Assembly: GCF_001949145.1 (NCBI RefSeq)
Contig: NW_019091367.1
Coordinates: 544,061-606,903, forward strand
Source: Acanthaster planci
Taxonomy: Eukaryota > Echinodermata > Asteroidea > Valvatida > Acanthasteridae
Reading direction: 5' to 3'
DNA length: 62,843 nt
Shown here: in pieces, positions 1 through 10,874 of the stretch
Layout of the letters: every line of letters starts with the position of its first letter
How positions within the stretch are numbered: the stretch's first letter is position 1
Notes under the pieces: generated by a model
Seen by the model: only the letters and a program-made list of their open reading frames with translations
The model's database searches: none
Told to the model about the DNA's origin: nothing
Position numbers and translations under genes: made by a program

Positions 1-1
1 G

Positions 2-1350
2 TTTGTCAAATTCGTCCATGATCATGCCCGTGTGCAGACAGGCCCCACCTTCCAGTTCACAGATGCTTCCAAGGGTGCAGGCGACCACAGAAAGTAAGGC
101 CTATCCTGTCTTGTGCGACGATGAGGCACGGTGTCTAGCCGCCCGTCGGTTCTCAAAAAATGGGATGTTGTCTTCTGAAGAGATGGAAAAACCAGTCTGC
201 ACGGTCCTTTGCAGTAGTCTCCCATGACCTAGCTGGAACTTGGAATGTCCGAAGATCACGCTTGAGAGTGTCCTTGAAGATATTCCTCGTTGCCCTACCC
301 ATAACACTGGACACACCCTCCAGGACTGTCGCGTCTTCAAGGCAAAACCAGAAGAGAAGGTTGGCATTCTCAAGTTTAACAACTTGTGCTCCAGATGTCT
401 AAAGCCGAGCGACTTGAGCAAGAGTAGTAAGACTGGGGCGAGATGTGATGTCCGTAATAAGGTCCATGCTACCGTGGTGCACAGACCAACGCCTACCCAT
501 GAAGATATATCCACATCAAAACCAGACACCACCTACCACCAGGAAACAGAAGATGACACTGAAAGAACTGTGGCACCCAAATGTACCCGAGTTTGTGACA
601 AGAGTAAAGAGGGCCGCTCGTGTGCAAAGATATGCCTGGCAAGAGCCTTCCTTCAAAAGAAGCCAGAGCATGCTGTCACCACGTACGTTCTCATCGACGA
701 CCAGAGTGATGGTTGTCTTATCAACCCAAATCTCTTAGACAGTTTTGGGGATGAAAAATGAAAGGTCAGGGTACGCTGTCAAGACAGTAGATGGCCTCCG
801 AGAAGTCTTCGCCACAATACTGCCCCCTTAGACAAGGATGCTGAGGTATTGATCTTACTCGGCAGGGACGCTCCCCACTTTCACAAGGCGAGGGAGGTCA
901 TCAATGGCAAGGATTATCAGCCGTGGGCACACCGATTAGACCTAGGGTGGATGGGTGCAGGCGACGTCTGCCTGAGCGGTGCCCATGTCCGCAGAGACAT
1001 CAGACATCTGCAAAGGATGTTGTCAGCACTTACTACACACAGGTGCTGAGAAATAGCTGCGATTCTGTCAGCCTTGAGCCATGTCAGAACGTGTTCGAAG
1101 TCATTCAATGCAGGCTTGATCCAGGTGAATTATTAGATGTGTTTTAGAGCACCTGTTCCAATGATTGTCTGGGACCTTCTTCTGATGACAGAGAGTTTAT
1201 GGAGCTGACGAACCGTGAGATGAAAATAGACTAGAGAGGGAGTTGGTGTACGCTTGGCGTTCAGAAAAACCGTCAGAGGCTCCCCAACAACAGGCAACAG
1301 GTTGAGTCCAGGATGAAGACCTTAGCCGACTCGTTGTCAAAGAAAAAAAG
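2..1350 (+). mobile_element. Decayed BEL/Pao-type LTR retroelement (gag end, protease, start of RT)
   Basis: Successive fragments in different frames resemble one retroelement polyprotein. Positions 2-96 read as a gag-like piece. Positions 240-761 hold a CPTHNTGHTL-type segment, a degenerate zinc knuckle (CSRC, then a later C) and a protease core with LIDDQSDGCLI. Positions 770-1050 continue with LLGRDAPHFHKAREV and HRLDLGWMGAGDVCLSGAH, typical of the region after the protease in BEL/Pao-like elements. Positions 1185-1345 hold LPNNRQQVESR, typical of the stretch just before reverse transcriptase. Stops and frame changes separate the pieces, and no LTR was seen, so this is a dead copy. The family is recalled from motif likeness only. 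Confidence 0.7.
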
Positions 1351-3394
1351 AAAAAGGAGCATTAATTCGAATTCATGGGAAAACCCCTTGACAAGAAACT
1401 TGCAAGGCAAGTGAAAGATGTGCCTCTGGATGTTGATGATGAGACCTTGTATCTCATTTAAAGAGATAATAGATAAAGAAATTCAGCCTGGACCAGCTGG
1501 GCCTTCTTCTTGTATCGATCAGATTATCTCCGTATAGTAAACCAAACGCTGTTCTAATTTGCATCGTGATGAGCGAAATTGTGATATTATTCCTCGAAGA
1601 AACTTGCCACAATTTATAGGATTGTCTTGTTTTTGCGTTCTTGAACTTTCCTGTTTCAGGAAGATTATGATTGGGGGGGGTTGTTTGCTGTTGTTTTGTT
1701 CCTTATAATAAGCTAGTCGGCAAAGATTTCTCTAAAGATATTTCTAGTGGACACAATTTTTGTTCACAATGTAAACAGCGAACCCTAACAACGAACAGTG
1801 TCAGCCTTTGAAGGATATCACAACAGCGCCCCCATTTGTCAGATTAAACATAGAAAGTTGAAATGTTGTAAAGGTGGTGCGTTTACTTTTTGAAAACAAT
1901 TCTGAGAAAAGGTTGCTAGAAGGTTGACTGCTATATTCCTATACAAAAATGTATTGCCAGAGGAAATGGAGATCTTGGAAAGTGAAACATAAAAATCCAG
2001 CGATTTTTGTGACAAACCAATACAACATTGAGGTTCAGTACTGAGAATTACATCACAGTTTTACTCAGGAATATGCAAATTTATAAAAGCAATAAGAACC
2101 TGTATGTGCTCCAATATACTGAGGACACTAGCAAAAGTAAATTGAAATAACGTTGACTATAACACACAAATTTCAATAACAAAGATTTGCGTAAAACGTT
2201 TTTCTTAAACATGATCCTTTTCAAACAGAAATACTGCAATGCTCTATGTTTTACTGTGTGCGTATTAATGTCTGAATAACATCTGACATTCAGCGACGTT
2301 TTTCTCCAACATCCTCCAATCTTCAACCTTCGCTCGTGCCCCAGCGCCCGACCAGGGCGCTGGGAAGGGTTGATGGCCTTGTACATATTTTATAGTGAAG
2401 GAAATACCTCACATAGGTCACTAACGACACGCAGGGCACTGTGGGAAAATGTCTGCCTGACGCGAGAGCTCGCTCAATGTGACTGTTATCAATTCTATAT
2501 TTTCTCGTTTTCTTTGACACTGCTGCACTTTATTAGTTCATCCAAAATTGATCAAGATATACCAGTGATTTGAGATAAATTGCGAAAAGACACGTGATCA
2601 GTGATACTTAGTGAGAAGAACAATTACTGTGATTGTACCAAGGTCATGTTTTTTTATCACATAAGCCGACATTTTTTCTAGTCCAAAGCATTGCTCTCGA
2701 CTAAACAAAACTTTAAAATAACGCTTTTCTAACAGGAAGCGATAACCTCTCGGTCGGAGGTGTTCACAATGTAGCCAATTAATGCACAAAGTCATCAGCC
2801 CTTCCCGGCGCATTGTTCTGCCAGTTTCTGAAGTGTCAGCCAACCTTGTGGGACTTGTCGATATCCTGTTCGACGCGTCTTGCTCGGCACTGACACGTAC
2901 CATAGAGCTCTATGCACGTACTGACTGAATGCTCGTATATAGTCCGCAAAACACTCCTGCTCATCTTGAGTATGTAATAAAGATTAGGCAATAATACGTC
3001 GTAGTTAGTTTTCGAAGCAGTTGTCCATAATAATTTAACTCACAAATTAGTTGGTAATTAACTTGTCAATTTTCAGTTAAGAACGGCAGTGGTCACATTA
3101 ATTAAAGCGTGCGTATAAGGGAGCTGCAGCTTCATTCGGATGAATCTCTAAGGCAATCAGTAGCCTATGCGCTCATGTAGAAGCAAATAGGCGTATTATG
3201 GTGTGGCTTCAAGTAATGAATACCTGTTTTAAGGACTATCATGCACTCTACCCTGTCAGTATGCACAAGGATTCAGGTGGCTGTCAATGCATGCTGCGTA
3301 TTTGAAATGCCCCGGACTTTTCACACTAATCGTCTCTCAGGCTAGCACCCACTCAAATCGGGATCAAGTCACTGGTAATTCTGGAGAAGGGAAC
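1351..3394. other. Intergenic stretch before the first receptor
   Basis: No convincing coding sequence. It holds a poly-G run near 1674 and, at about 1790-2300, a diverged copy of the MITE annotated at 22726-23301. The stretch just before 3395 carries the leader of the first receptor. No TATA box or other promoter could be assigned with confidence. Confidence 0.5.
1790..2300. mobile_element. Diverged MITE copy, family of 22726-23301
   Basis: The run about 1870-2100 aligns by eye with 7765-7990 and 22960-23170. Shared landmarks in the same order are a GAGAAAAGG-like block, GGAAATGGA, GAGGTTCAGT and CTCAGGAATATGCAAA. Ends are approximate because terminal inverted repeats are no longer clear in this copy. 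Confidence 0.55.
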
Positions 3395-4357
3395 ATGGCA
3401 GAGCCCATGCTTGCCCTCCCCATTGTAGAGACCATCATTGGTGTGATTGGCCTGACCGGGAACGCCATTGTGGTCATCGTTATCTGCAAGGTGAAGTTCA
3501 TGCACACGAAGACCAATGCTTTCATTTGCAACCAGGCCGTGGTGGACTTCCTCGGCTCTCTCTTTCTGATCGTGACAAGTGCCCTGCCAGTCCCCGACCC
3601 CCTCCCGGACAATTCGGGATACCAAATTGTCTGTCTCTTCTGGCTGTCAGAATTCTTCCTCTGGGCCTGCTACACCTCCTCCACCTACAACCTGGTGTTT
3701 CTCACCTGCGAGCGGTACGTAGCTATCGTGTATCCGTTTAAATACGTCACTCTGTACACCAGGAAGTCCATCGTGGGCATGGTGGCTATCGTCTGGCTCC
3801 TTGGACTCATTCTGGAGGGAGCTTACTCAGTTATGACAAACAGATTCGAAAATGGCCAGTGTTTCCGCTCCACTTCAGTTAGTGCCCAGGTTCTTAGCAT
3901 CGTCATTATTGTGGTCCACTTCCTCATCCCAGCGATCTTCATGTTGTTCTCCTACTCGCACATGGCCGTGGAGCTGAAACGAAGCGCAAATCGCGTCGGT
4001 GCCGTCGCTCCGACCGTGTCGGCCTATTCGGCACCGGGGAACGGAGAGGGTGAGGAACGCCCGGAAAACGCCGAGCAATCACTGCTTCGGGCCCGCCGCA
4101 ACGTCTTCAGGACCCTCCTGCTTGTGTTCATCACCTTTCTCGTTTGTTGGACTCCAATGCAGATCATATTTTTCGTTACTAGCGTGGGATTGAGACTGTA
4201 CCACACCACGGCCATTTACATCACATCGCTGTCTCTGGTAGGCATCAGTTCATGCACGAATCCCTTCATTTACGCCTTCAAGTACAAGCAGTTCCAACGA
4301 GGGTTTCTTTTTTTAATCGGGAGGCCAATCCAGGCCGAGGACACGCCGGGGAACTAG
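3395..4357 (+). CDS. Class A (rhodopsin-type) orphan GPCR, copy 1, intact and intronless
   Basis: A 320-residue seven-helix receptor, expected in the plasma membrane. The start at 3395 is chosen because the MAEP beginning is shared with the paralogues; an in-frame ATG at 3287 would add 36 residues not shared with them. Landmarks: N23 in TM1 (GNA), D51 in TM2, C80 before TM3 and C156 in ECL2 (likely disulfide), ERY at 106-108, W134 in TM4, P179 in TM5, CWTP at 251-254 in TM6 and NPFIY at 289-293 in TM7. The N-terminus is very short, with no sequon. The loop at about 200-235 has SLLRARRNVF, shared by all copies. The fold resembles the peptide or amine branch of class A, but no ligand can be named. 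A possible ATTAAA polyadenylation signal lies at 4440. Confidence 0.93.
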   Translation: MAEPMLALPIVETIIGVIGLTGNAIVVIVICKVKFMHTKTNAFICNQAVVDFLGSLFLIVTSALPVPDPLPDNSGYQIVCLFWLSEFFLWACYTSSTYNLVFLTCERYVAIVYPFKYVTLYTRKSIVGMVAIVWLLGLILEGAYSVMTNRFENGQCFRSTSVSAQVLSIVIIVVHFLIPAIFMLFSYSHMAVELKRSANRVGAVAPTVSAYSAPGNGEGEERPENAEQSLLRARRNVFRTLLLVFITFLVCWTPMQIIFFVTSVGLRLYHTTAIYITSLSLVGISSCTNPFIYAFKYKQFQRGFLFLIGRPIQAEDTPGN

Positions 4358-5439
4358 TCTCCAAAGCAGCTAATCATCAGTGGAGTTCCGCTAACGGAAG
4401 GCCCGAGATCTGGCACGCTGCGGCATAGCGATTTCAAGAATTAAATATCGCTGACAATGAGCTCATTCCCCAAGCAACATTTTAAATCTCGGTTGTACGC
4501 CTTGGTTATTTGGGTATTAAAACACATAAAGAATCTAGTCATTGTTACAGGATGTCGACTCAATGTGTCCCAATGGCGGAAAACAAAAAACAAACAAAAA
4601 AATCTCTATTAAACAAAACTCCACTTGATACGATTCTTTAAACACTCTTCTTGACCAGGGACAGTAGTCATCGTCGTTTTGGGTATCGTTACATGCCCGA
4701 TTGGATGTATTTGTTGTTCCTATATTTGCACTACTTATACACATCTACGACCTTAGATGGAAAAGTGTTTATTTTTATTGTTATGCATATGGAAGTATCG
4801 AATTTTGACATTGGTATTGTGGTGGTTTATTTTTCATGATGTGCGGGGTAAACGCTTTTGCCTTTATCCGGGGGGAGGAGTCTCAGTAAACCGCTTGACC
4901 GGTAAGATCAGAAATCTGTGTAACTGTCTTCAAATCCAGAATCTTCAAATACGGCGGTTTCGATTTATGCATTGCCAATCATCCCGGAGGGGCGAGATAT
5001 TACACCCGATAGAAGTAAAGAGCTTGCTGGAAAATTTCTCCGCAAATGCTGTGACACAGATGACACTTCCGACCAATCTACATTCAATGAGTACATGTAA
5101 ATGTTCAACCAAACACTAGTCGGCAAGGATAATATAAGTGAAGTTAAGCGGTAAAAATGTATTTCACTTTGTTCTCTCTTATTCATAAGATCTATTTCCG
5201 TGATGTTACAAACAATAATGTTGCCTGTTGTGACCGGGTCTGCCAGTTTTCACACAGGCGAGTTGCTTTAGCCCCCCTCGGGCGTACAAAACACCATGGA
5301 CCCGTACGCAGCAGAAAAAGGTTGCATGTAATGCAGACCCGATGTATGAGGGTTTATACACGTGTATGGTAAAAGGAAAGGACAATCCCACTATTCCAAT
5401 TACCAAGCCAACATTTGAGCAGTTATAGTTTCTTTGCGC
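4358..5439 (+). other. 3' flank shared by the plus-strand receptors
   Basis: The run after the stop (4358-4680) matches by eye the 3' flanks of the pseudogene (9014-9260) and copy 3 (10875-11140). Shared landmarks are CAGCTTAT/CAGCTAAT near the stop, GATTTCAAGAATTAAAT and CACATAAAGAAT. The duplication unit therefore includes downstream DNA. No coding sequence was recognised to 5439. Confidence 0.6.
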
Positions 5440-5560
5440 CGGAAAACAAACTCACAGATGGGTATCACAAAACGGGTATCTCAACCAAAACTCAGCTTGA
5501 GAAGATCTGTAAACGACCTTCTTCTTCACCAAGGAAAGTAGTTCAAAACGTTTTATAAAA
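5440..5560 (+). repeat. Orphan copy of the receptor 3' flank
   Basis: GGAAAACAAACT at about 5440 and a GATCTGTAAACGACC-CTTCTTCTTCACCAAGGAAAGTAG run at about 5503-5540 match the 3' flank of copy 1 near 4576-4665. There is no receptor body before it. It looks like the trailing end of a deleted array unit. Confidence 0.5.
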
Positions 5561-5699
5561 GGTTGTCGGCAATTAACCCATGACTGTTCGTAGGGTTTGT
5601 AATTCCAACTCGAAGTATTTTATTTCCCGATGGATGCATTGTTGAGTCGTCACCTCATATTTCAGTGTTTTTGAAATAAAGTGATGATAACTCAAACAG

Positions 5700-6240
5700 A
5701 GATCTGGACGACCTGCAGACTTGAAGCGTGTGGGAACATCTGATGTTAATGTTTTAAGTTTTTGTCAAGTAAAAGATCCGGCTGTCAATAAGAAATCGCC
5801 GATAACATTGAAGTTTGCGGTAGTAGCTCTGCATCATTGCTACTGTCGCTTTAGTCGGAATAATTTTCAGGGTAATCTGTGCCAACTTGCTACAAAGCAA
5901 GTATAACGTGCGCCATAAATTACATTGGCTGTAAGTAATAAACGACACGTTGAAGGACCAGTAGATGTACTCCATTTGGCTGGGATGAAAAACTGCGACG
6001 TTTTGTTATTTTTCGTGCTAAGCATGTCTCTCTTCATTAAGCTGTCAGTATAGGTTTCTTCATCTATATTGCAATCGCCTTGAATGGCAGACTCTACGGT
6101 CCGAACTAATGGTTGTGTAAATAAGTTACCAAGGCAATGTTGGAGGATAGGGAGCTTGGTAGAGGTTGAGATAGAGCCATGGGAGCGATCTCAATTCATG
6201 TAGTGTTTAGTTGCTAAAAAGTCATTGTTCGCAGATAGTC
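5700..6240 (+). repeat. Receptor 5' module without a receptor (relic A)
   Basis: This run aligns with 6440-6905 and with the DNA upstream of copy 3 (about 9490-9942). Shared landmarks in order: GCTGTAAGTA, CACGTTGAAG, CTCCATTTGG, TCTCTTCATTAAG, TTACCAAGGCAA, and a final GAGCCATGGGAGCGATCTC. In copy 3 the same leader runs straight into the start codon. Here no transmembrane sequence follows, so the coding part has been lost. It may be promoter plus 5' UTR sequence. Confidence 0.65.
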
Positions 6241-6439
6241 TAAAGTTTGTATTTCCGTCTGATCATCTTCACCTTATTTTCAGTGTTATAAGTACAAAAT
6301 TAATACTTTTGCCTTTGAGAAAGATTCTGCTGGGATCAAAACGTCAGGCCCTCCATATTTTGTGATTTGTATTTTAGGTCACTGTAGTCAGCAAGCAGTT
6401 TGCAACAGTGTTGTATATCTTTGTAAGTAAATTAATAAT

Positions 6440-6905
6440 TAACAGAGAACTGGGTGACCTCCAAAATGGAAGCAATCGAGGACACCAAATGTTTATGTTT
6501 CACTTTATGTATAATATGCAGGTGTCAACAAGAATTCTTCGATAATATTTTAAATATCCACTCGTCACTCTGCATCAGTGCTGCTGTCACTTCAGTAACA
6601 GACTTTCCGTGGTAATCAGTGTCAGCTCGCTGAAGTGCACCATAAATAAGGTTGGCTGTAAGTATTGTAATAACTGGCACGTTGAAAGACCATCACATAC
6701 TCCATTTGCCAGGCAAATTATTTGTCCTGCAAGGCATGTCTCTCTTCATTAAGATCTGAGTGGTAAGTTTCTTGATCTATTGGCACAGCCTTCAGTGGCA
6801 AACTCCGAACTGACAGTGGTGGATATGTTAACAAGGCACCTGGTGGAAAATTCCGAGTTTTGGTGGAAGTTGACATTGAGCCATCGGAGCGATCTTAGTT
6901 CTTTG
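6440..6905 (+). repeat. Receptor 5' module without a receptor (relic B)
   Basis: A second copy of the same module starts about 745 bases after relic A. It keeps GGTTGGCTGTAAGTA, CACGTTGAAAGACC, CTCCATTTGCC, TCTCTTCATTAAGA, a GGTGGAAGTTGA block and GAGCCATCGGAGCGATC. The last block is nearly the leader that precedes the start codon of copy 3. No receptor sequence follows. Small open frames in it have no family features. Confidence 0.65.
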
Positions 6906-8304
6906 CTGAAAACGCCATTATTGGTTTTTTCAGCTTTACAGTGTAATGTGATTAAAGATCAAACCAAGTTTAGTTTCTTTCAGTACTCTTAAATAAAAAA
7001 ATCAAATTAAGAATAAAGTATTTGGTTGCAGAATGCATTTATATGTATTGTCATCAAAATATATAGATGCTTAGAATAGTATCAAATTTAAGCCGGATTC
7101 ATCAAGCAACCAATCAACACAAAATCATATCGCCTCCGAATTGTGCCTCGTGTGACCGTTTTCTCCATTAAAAAAAAACTTGGGACCTCTCTCAACAATC
7201 TTTAATCATTAAAGAGCTGGGTAATTAGTGCCATCTCACACCCGGGAGAGTGCAGGCTGGTTCTTCCCCTTTAGACCATGGCTGTCCCTTGCCTGAGTTA
7301 TATAACTTGTCAGGCATGCAAAACACTCCTTGTCAGTACAAAAATGTGAAGTTTCAATCAATCCGACGTACGGTTTTGTTGTTACCGTCAATTGAACTTT
7401 AAGAATAGACATGTGCGAACCCGCATGCACTCAGTTGAGCACAGCAGTGGAAAAGCAAACATTTTTGCCCATTCTTTTCAACTGGAGCTTCCTAATTTTC
7501 ACTGTCTCGAAAGGCGTACATGATTTCAGAATATCTAAGTCTCTTAAAAGGGATAATGCAACCAATTTGTCTTACAATATCTTTTTCCGAATATATGTTT
7601 AAATTTTTCTTCAAGGTATGAAAACTGCTTAACTCTCTGAAGAGCAAGTGAACTGTAGAGTACACTTTTTAAACTTATGAAATTGACCAAACCATTGCAG
7701 ACAAGTGAGGCCGGTGTTAGGGTGATTAATCCCAGTGCGACACCGTTTATTTTTGATATTTTGAACCCAAATTTACTTTTCGAAAACATATTTGAGAAAA
7801 GGATCTCGCTGGCTTATTTCGATAGTCTTCTATGACAATTAATGGGAAAAGGAAATGGAATCTTTGATAGCGACGTATAAACAGTCTAGTAATTTTTGAT
7901 ACCGAAATTAATGCAACATGGAGGTTCAGTGCTTCATTTTATTTCGTAGTTTTGCTCAAGAATATGCAAATTCACTTTAGCAAAAACTAAAAAACCCCAA
8001 AGATACAAATAAAAAAGAAAGCAAAACAAGATTCAATAAAATGTAATTTTAAACATAAATTTGCAATTGCACGGATATTAGTGAAACATCTCTACATTAC
8101 ACGATCCCTTTAAAAAAACAGAAAGACTGCTAAATTGCCTTTTCAATACCTGAACATTTAACATTCTGCTAAGTTTTCGTCAAACATCGGGCAATCGTCA
8201 ATCGTTAAATATACAAATGTATTGTAATCTCCTGCAGTCCACAAAATACGCGCCCCCGAGGCCTGTGCCCTCCCCGGGTGCTGTAGCACCCCAGTTACGC
8301 TACT
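6906..8304. other. Non-coding stretch with a MITE
   Basis: Apart from the MITE copy at about 7541-8113, nothing recognisable is present. The receptor pseudogene begins abruptly at about 8305, so the breakpoint that removed its first 100 codons lies in or just after this stretch. Confidence 0.5.
7541..8113. mobile_element. Diverged TTAA-type MITE copy
   Basis: It shares the order of blocks seen at 22726-23301: a TTAAAAGGGAT-like left end, AATTGACCAA, ACAAGTGAGG, GAACCCAAATTTAC, GAGAAAAGGAT, GGAAATGGAATCT, GGTTCAGTGC, CAAGAATATGCAAATT and a right end GATCCCTTTAA. The ends are imperfect inverted repeats next to TTAA. It is non-autonomous and has no transposase. Confidence 0.6.
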
Positions 8305-9013
8305 GTACATAGCTATCGTGTACCCGTACAAATATGTTACTCTGTACACCAAGAAATCCGTTGTGGTCATGATGGTTGTCATCTGGCTGTTTGGATTCAT
8401 TCTTCAGGTTGCTTACACAGCAGCTGGAATCAGATTCGAAAATGGCCAGTGTTTCCTCACTACTTCAGGCAGTTCCCCGGCGCTTAACATCGTCTTTGCC
8501 GTGGTCCAGTTCTTCATCCCCGCGATCCTCATGCTGTTATTTTTACTCACACATGGCCGTGGAGCAGAAAAGAAGCGCAAATCGCGTCGGTGCCACTTCA
8601 GCCAGTTCCCAGGCGCTTGGGATCGTCTTTATCTTAGTTGTCTTTGTCATTCCTGCAATCTTAATATAGCTCCGACCGTGCCGGCCAGTGTGGCCCTGGG
8701 TGAGGCCTGCCCGAAAACGCCGAGCAATCATTGCTTCGGGCCCCTCGCAACGTCTTTAAGACCCCCCTGCTCGTGTTCGTCACCTTCCTGGTATGCTAGA
8801 CTCCGATCCACGTCATTTACTCCATGTTCAACTTTGGCTGGAAACTGGACTTCGCTGGGGCCTTTTACATCATATCTCTAGTCTCTCTCAAGTAGCCATC
8901 AATTCGTGAATCCTGGTTTCATTTACGCCTTCAAGTACAAGCTAGTTTCGACGAGGGTTTCTTTCTCTAATCGGACAGAGAATCCACGCCCAGGAGGACA
9001 CGCCAGAGACGTA
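8305..9013 (+). pseudogene. Class A GPCR, copy 2: truncated and frameshifted
   Basis: Similarity to copies 1 and 3 starts just after the ERY motif (IAIVYPYKYVTLYTKKS) and runs to a stop at about 9013, so TM1-TM3 are gone. Breaks include a one-base insertion in TM5 near 8536-8545, a 74-base internal duplication of ECL2-TM5 sequence at 8595-8668, a TAG in the TM6 run (TATGCTAGACTCC near 8791, where the intact copies have TGTTGGACTCC) and further small indels in TM7. The tail IHAQEDTPET-like frame is still readable. An ATTAAA at about 9097 matches copy 1. It is clearly non-functional as a receptor. Confidence 0.9.
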
Positions 9014-9941
9014 GTCTACACAGCAGCTTATATTCAGTGGAATTCCACAACGGAGCGGACAAGATCTATAACCCCCGCAGTTTAGTGATTTCAAGAATTA
9101 AATCTCCACGACAAGTGATAGGTGGGTGGTGGGCAAATAGTTTACTAAACAAGAACCAAGAGGTCCTCCTCCGAACGACAACTTTTGAAATCTTTCTGCT
9201 GTGTCTTCAATATTTGGATGTTACAAGCACATGAAGAATCGAGTGATTGTAGGAGATCGACTCAAGTATTCCCACGGTATCAAAATATATCACACAAACA
9301 CCACTTCGCAGTTGTTATGTGTAACAGCATATCCGCGAGTGTGATGTAATTTTTCCCCCCGTTTTTCTCTTCTTAAGGAAGATTGAAAGAAATACAGAAT
9401 AAAAGAAGTCCTGACTCGAAAGTATTTATTTCCGATAAATTGGTGGACGTTTTGCTCTTGTTTGCTTATTTTTCTGTAGTAAAAACGGGCAAATCAAAGC
9501 GACCTTCAAAACAGGAGCTGACGGGGGACACTAGATATCAGTTGTGTCCTTTAGCTTGTAGTATAAGAAGCCGCTGATGACAACATAATCTTGCAAATTC
9601 ATCGATTACATTTTAATTTACTGCTCCTTGCTTTAGTCAGCAGAAGTGTCATTGTTACCAGTGTCAGCTCGCATTTCAGTAAGAGGCGCATCATCCTGCG
9701 GATGTTAGTAATGAATGCCACGTTGAAGAGCCATTATGCACTCAGTCTTTGGGATGAAAACTGTGGCGTGTTGTTCATTTAACTAGCTGGATATTGCACT
9801 CTTCATTAAGAGATAACTGTAGGCTTCTCAGATCCACTGTATGATACCGCCCAAGATCAGTAGGCTCTATAGCCCGAAGGAACGGCGGTGCAAACCATTT
9901 ACCGAGGCAAAAGTTGGAATCGATCCATCGGAGCGAAGATC
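9014..9941 (+). promoter_or_regulatory. 3' flank of copy 2 and 5' module of copy 3
   Basis: The first 250 bases match the 3' flank of copy 1. From about 9490 the run matches relics A and B and ends in TTACCGAGGCAA, then GATCCATCGGAGCGAAGATC directly before the start codon at 9942. Because this module is retained in front of an intact gene and repeated elsewhere, it is the best candidate for the shared promoter and 5' UTR. No core element was proven. Confidence 0.5.
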
Positions 9942-10874
9942 ATGGCGGACCCACTGTTTGCGCTGTTTACTGTCAATACAATCATTGGGCTAATTGGCCT
10001 GATTGGGAACGCCATGGTAATCATTGTTATCTGCAAAGTGAAGCTCATGCACACACTGACAAATGCTCTCATCTGCAACCAGGCCGTGGTAGATTTCCTC
10101 GGTTCTCTCTTCCTGATCCTGTCCAGCAGCATCACGGTCCCCGATCCTCTCCCGGATACCACGGACTACGTAATTGTCTGCCACCTCTGGCTGTCAGATT
10201 TCTTCCTGTGGGCCTGTTTCACCTCCTCTACCTTCAACCTGGTGTCTCTCACCTGCGAGCGCTACGTAGCTATCGTGTACCCGTTTAAATATGCCACTCT
10301 TTACACCAAAACGTCAGTCGTTGGAATGATTGCGGCCATCTGGCTATTAGGACTCATTCTTGAGGGGGCTTACGCGGCTGCGTCAAACAGATACGAAAAC
10401 GGCCAGTGTTTCCTCTCCACTTCAGTCAGTTCCCGGGTGCTTGGAATCGTCTTAATCGTGTTCAAGTTCTTCATCCCTGCGATCCTTATGTTATTCTTCT
10501 ACTCGCACATGACCGTAGAGTTAAAGCGAAGCGCCAATCGCGTCGGTGCCGACGCCCCGACCGTGTCAGCCAGTTTGGCCCTGGGCGGCGCTTCGGGTGA
10601 GACCCGCTCAGAAAACGCCCAGCAATCGCTGCTTCGGGCCCGCCGCAACGTCTTCAAAACCCTCGTGCTCGTTTTTGTCACCTTCCTGGTGTGTTGGACC
10701 CCTAGTCAGGTCTGTCTAGCTATATTCAGTTTAGGCTGTAAAATGGAAATTCCCGAGGCTCTTTACATTTTTACTGACTCACTAGGGGCTATCAATTTGT
10801 GCGTGAATCCCTTCATTTACGCCTTCAAATACAGACAGTTTCGCAGAGGGTTTCTTTCCCTGATCGGACGGTGA
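9942..10874 (+). CDS. Class A orphan GPCR, copy 3, intact with a short tail
   Basis: A 310-residue receptor aligned without gaps to copy 1 through most of its length. N23, D51, C80, ERY at 106-108, an ECL2 QCF cysteine, CWTP in TM6 and NPFIY in TM7 are all present. The start at 9942 matches the MAEP/MADP starts of the paralogues; an upstream in-frame ATG at 9888 lies in the shared leader. The frame stops right after FLSLIGR. The bases after the stop still resemble the tail of the other copies (IQTEEGSPGT-like), so a CGG-TGA change appears to have removed about ten residues. Ligand unknown. Confidence 0.93.
   Translation: MADPLFALFTVNTIIGLIGLIGNAMVIIVICKVKLMHTLTNALICNQAVVDFLGSLFLILSSSITVPDPLPDTTDYVIVCHLWLSDFFLWACFTSSTFNLVSLTCERYVAIVYPFKYATLYTKTSVVGMIAAIWLLGLILEGAYAAASNRYENGQCFLSTSVSSRVLGIVLIVFKFFIPAILMLFFYSHMTVELKRSANRVGADAPTVSASLALGGASGETRSENAQQSLLRARRNVFKTLVLVFVTFLVCWTPSQVCLAIFSLGCKMEIPEALYIFTDSLGAINLCVNPFIYAFKYRQFRRGFLSLIGR

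Noticed and set aside
3287-3394. An upstream start for receptor copy 1
   Set aside because: The 36 added residues are not shared by the paralogues, which all begin MA(E/D)P at the position of 3395.
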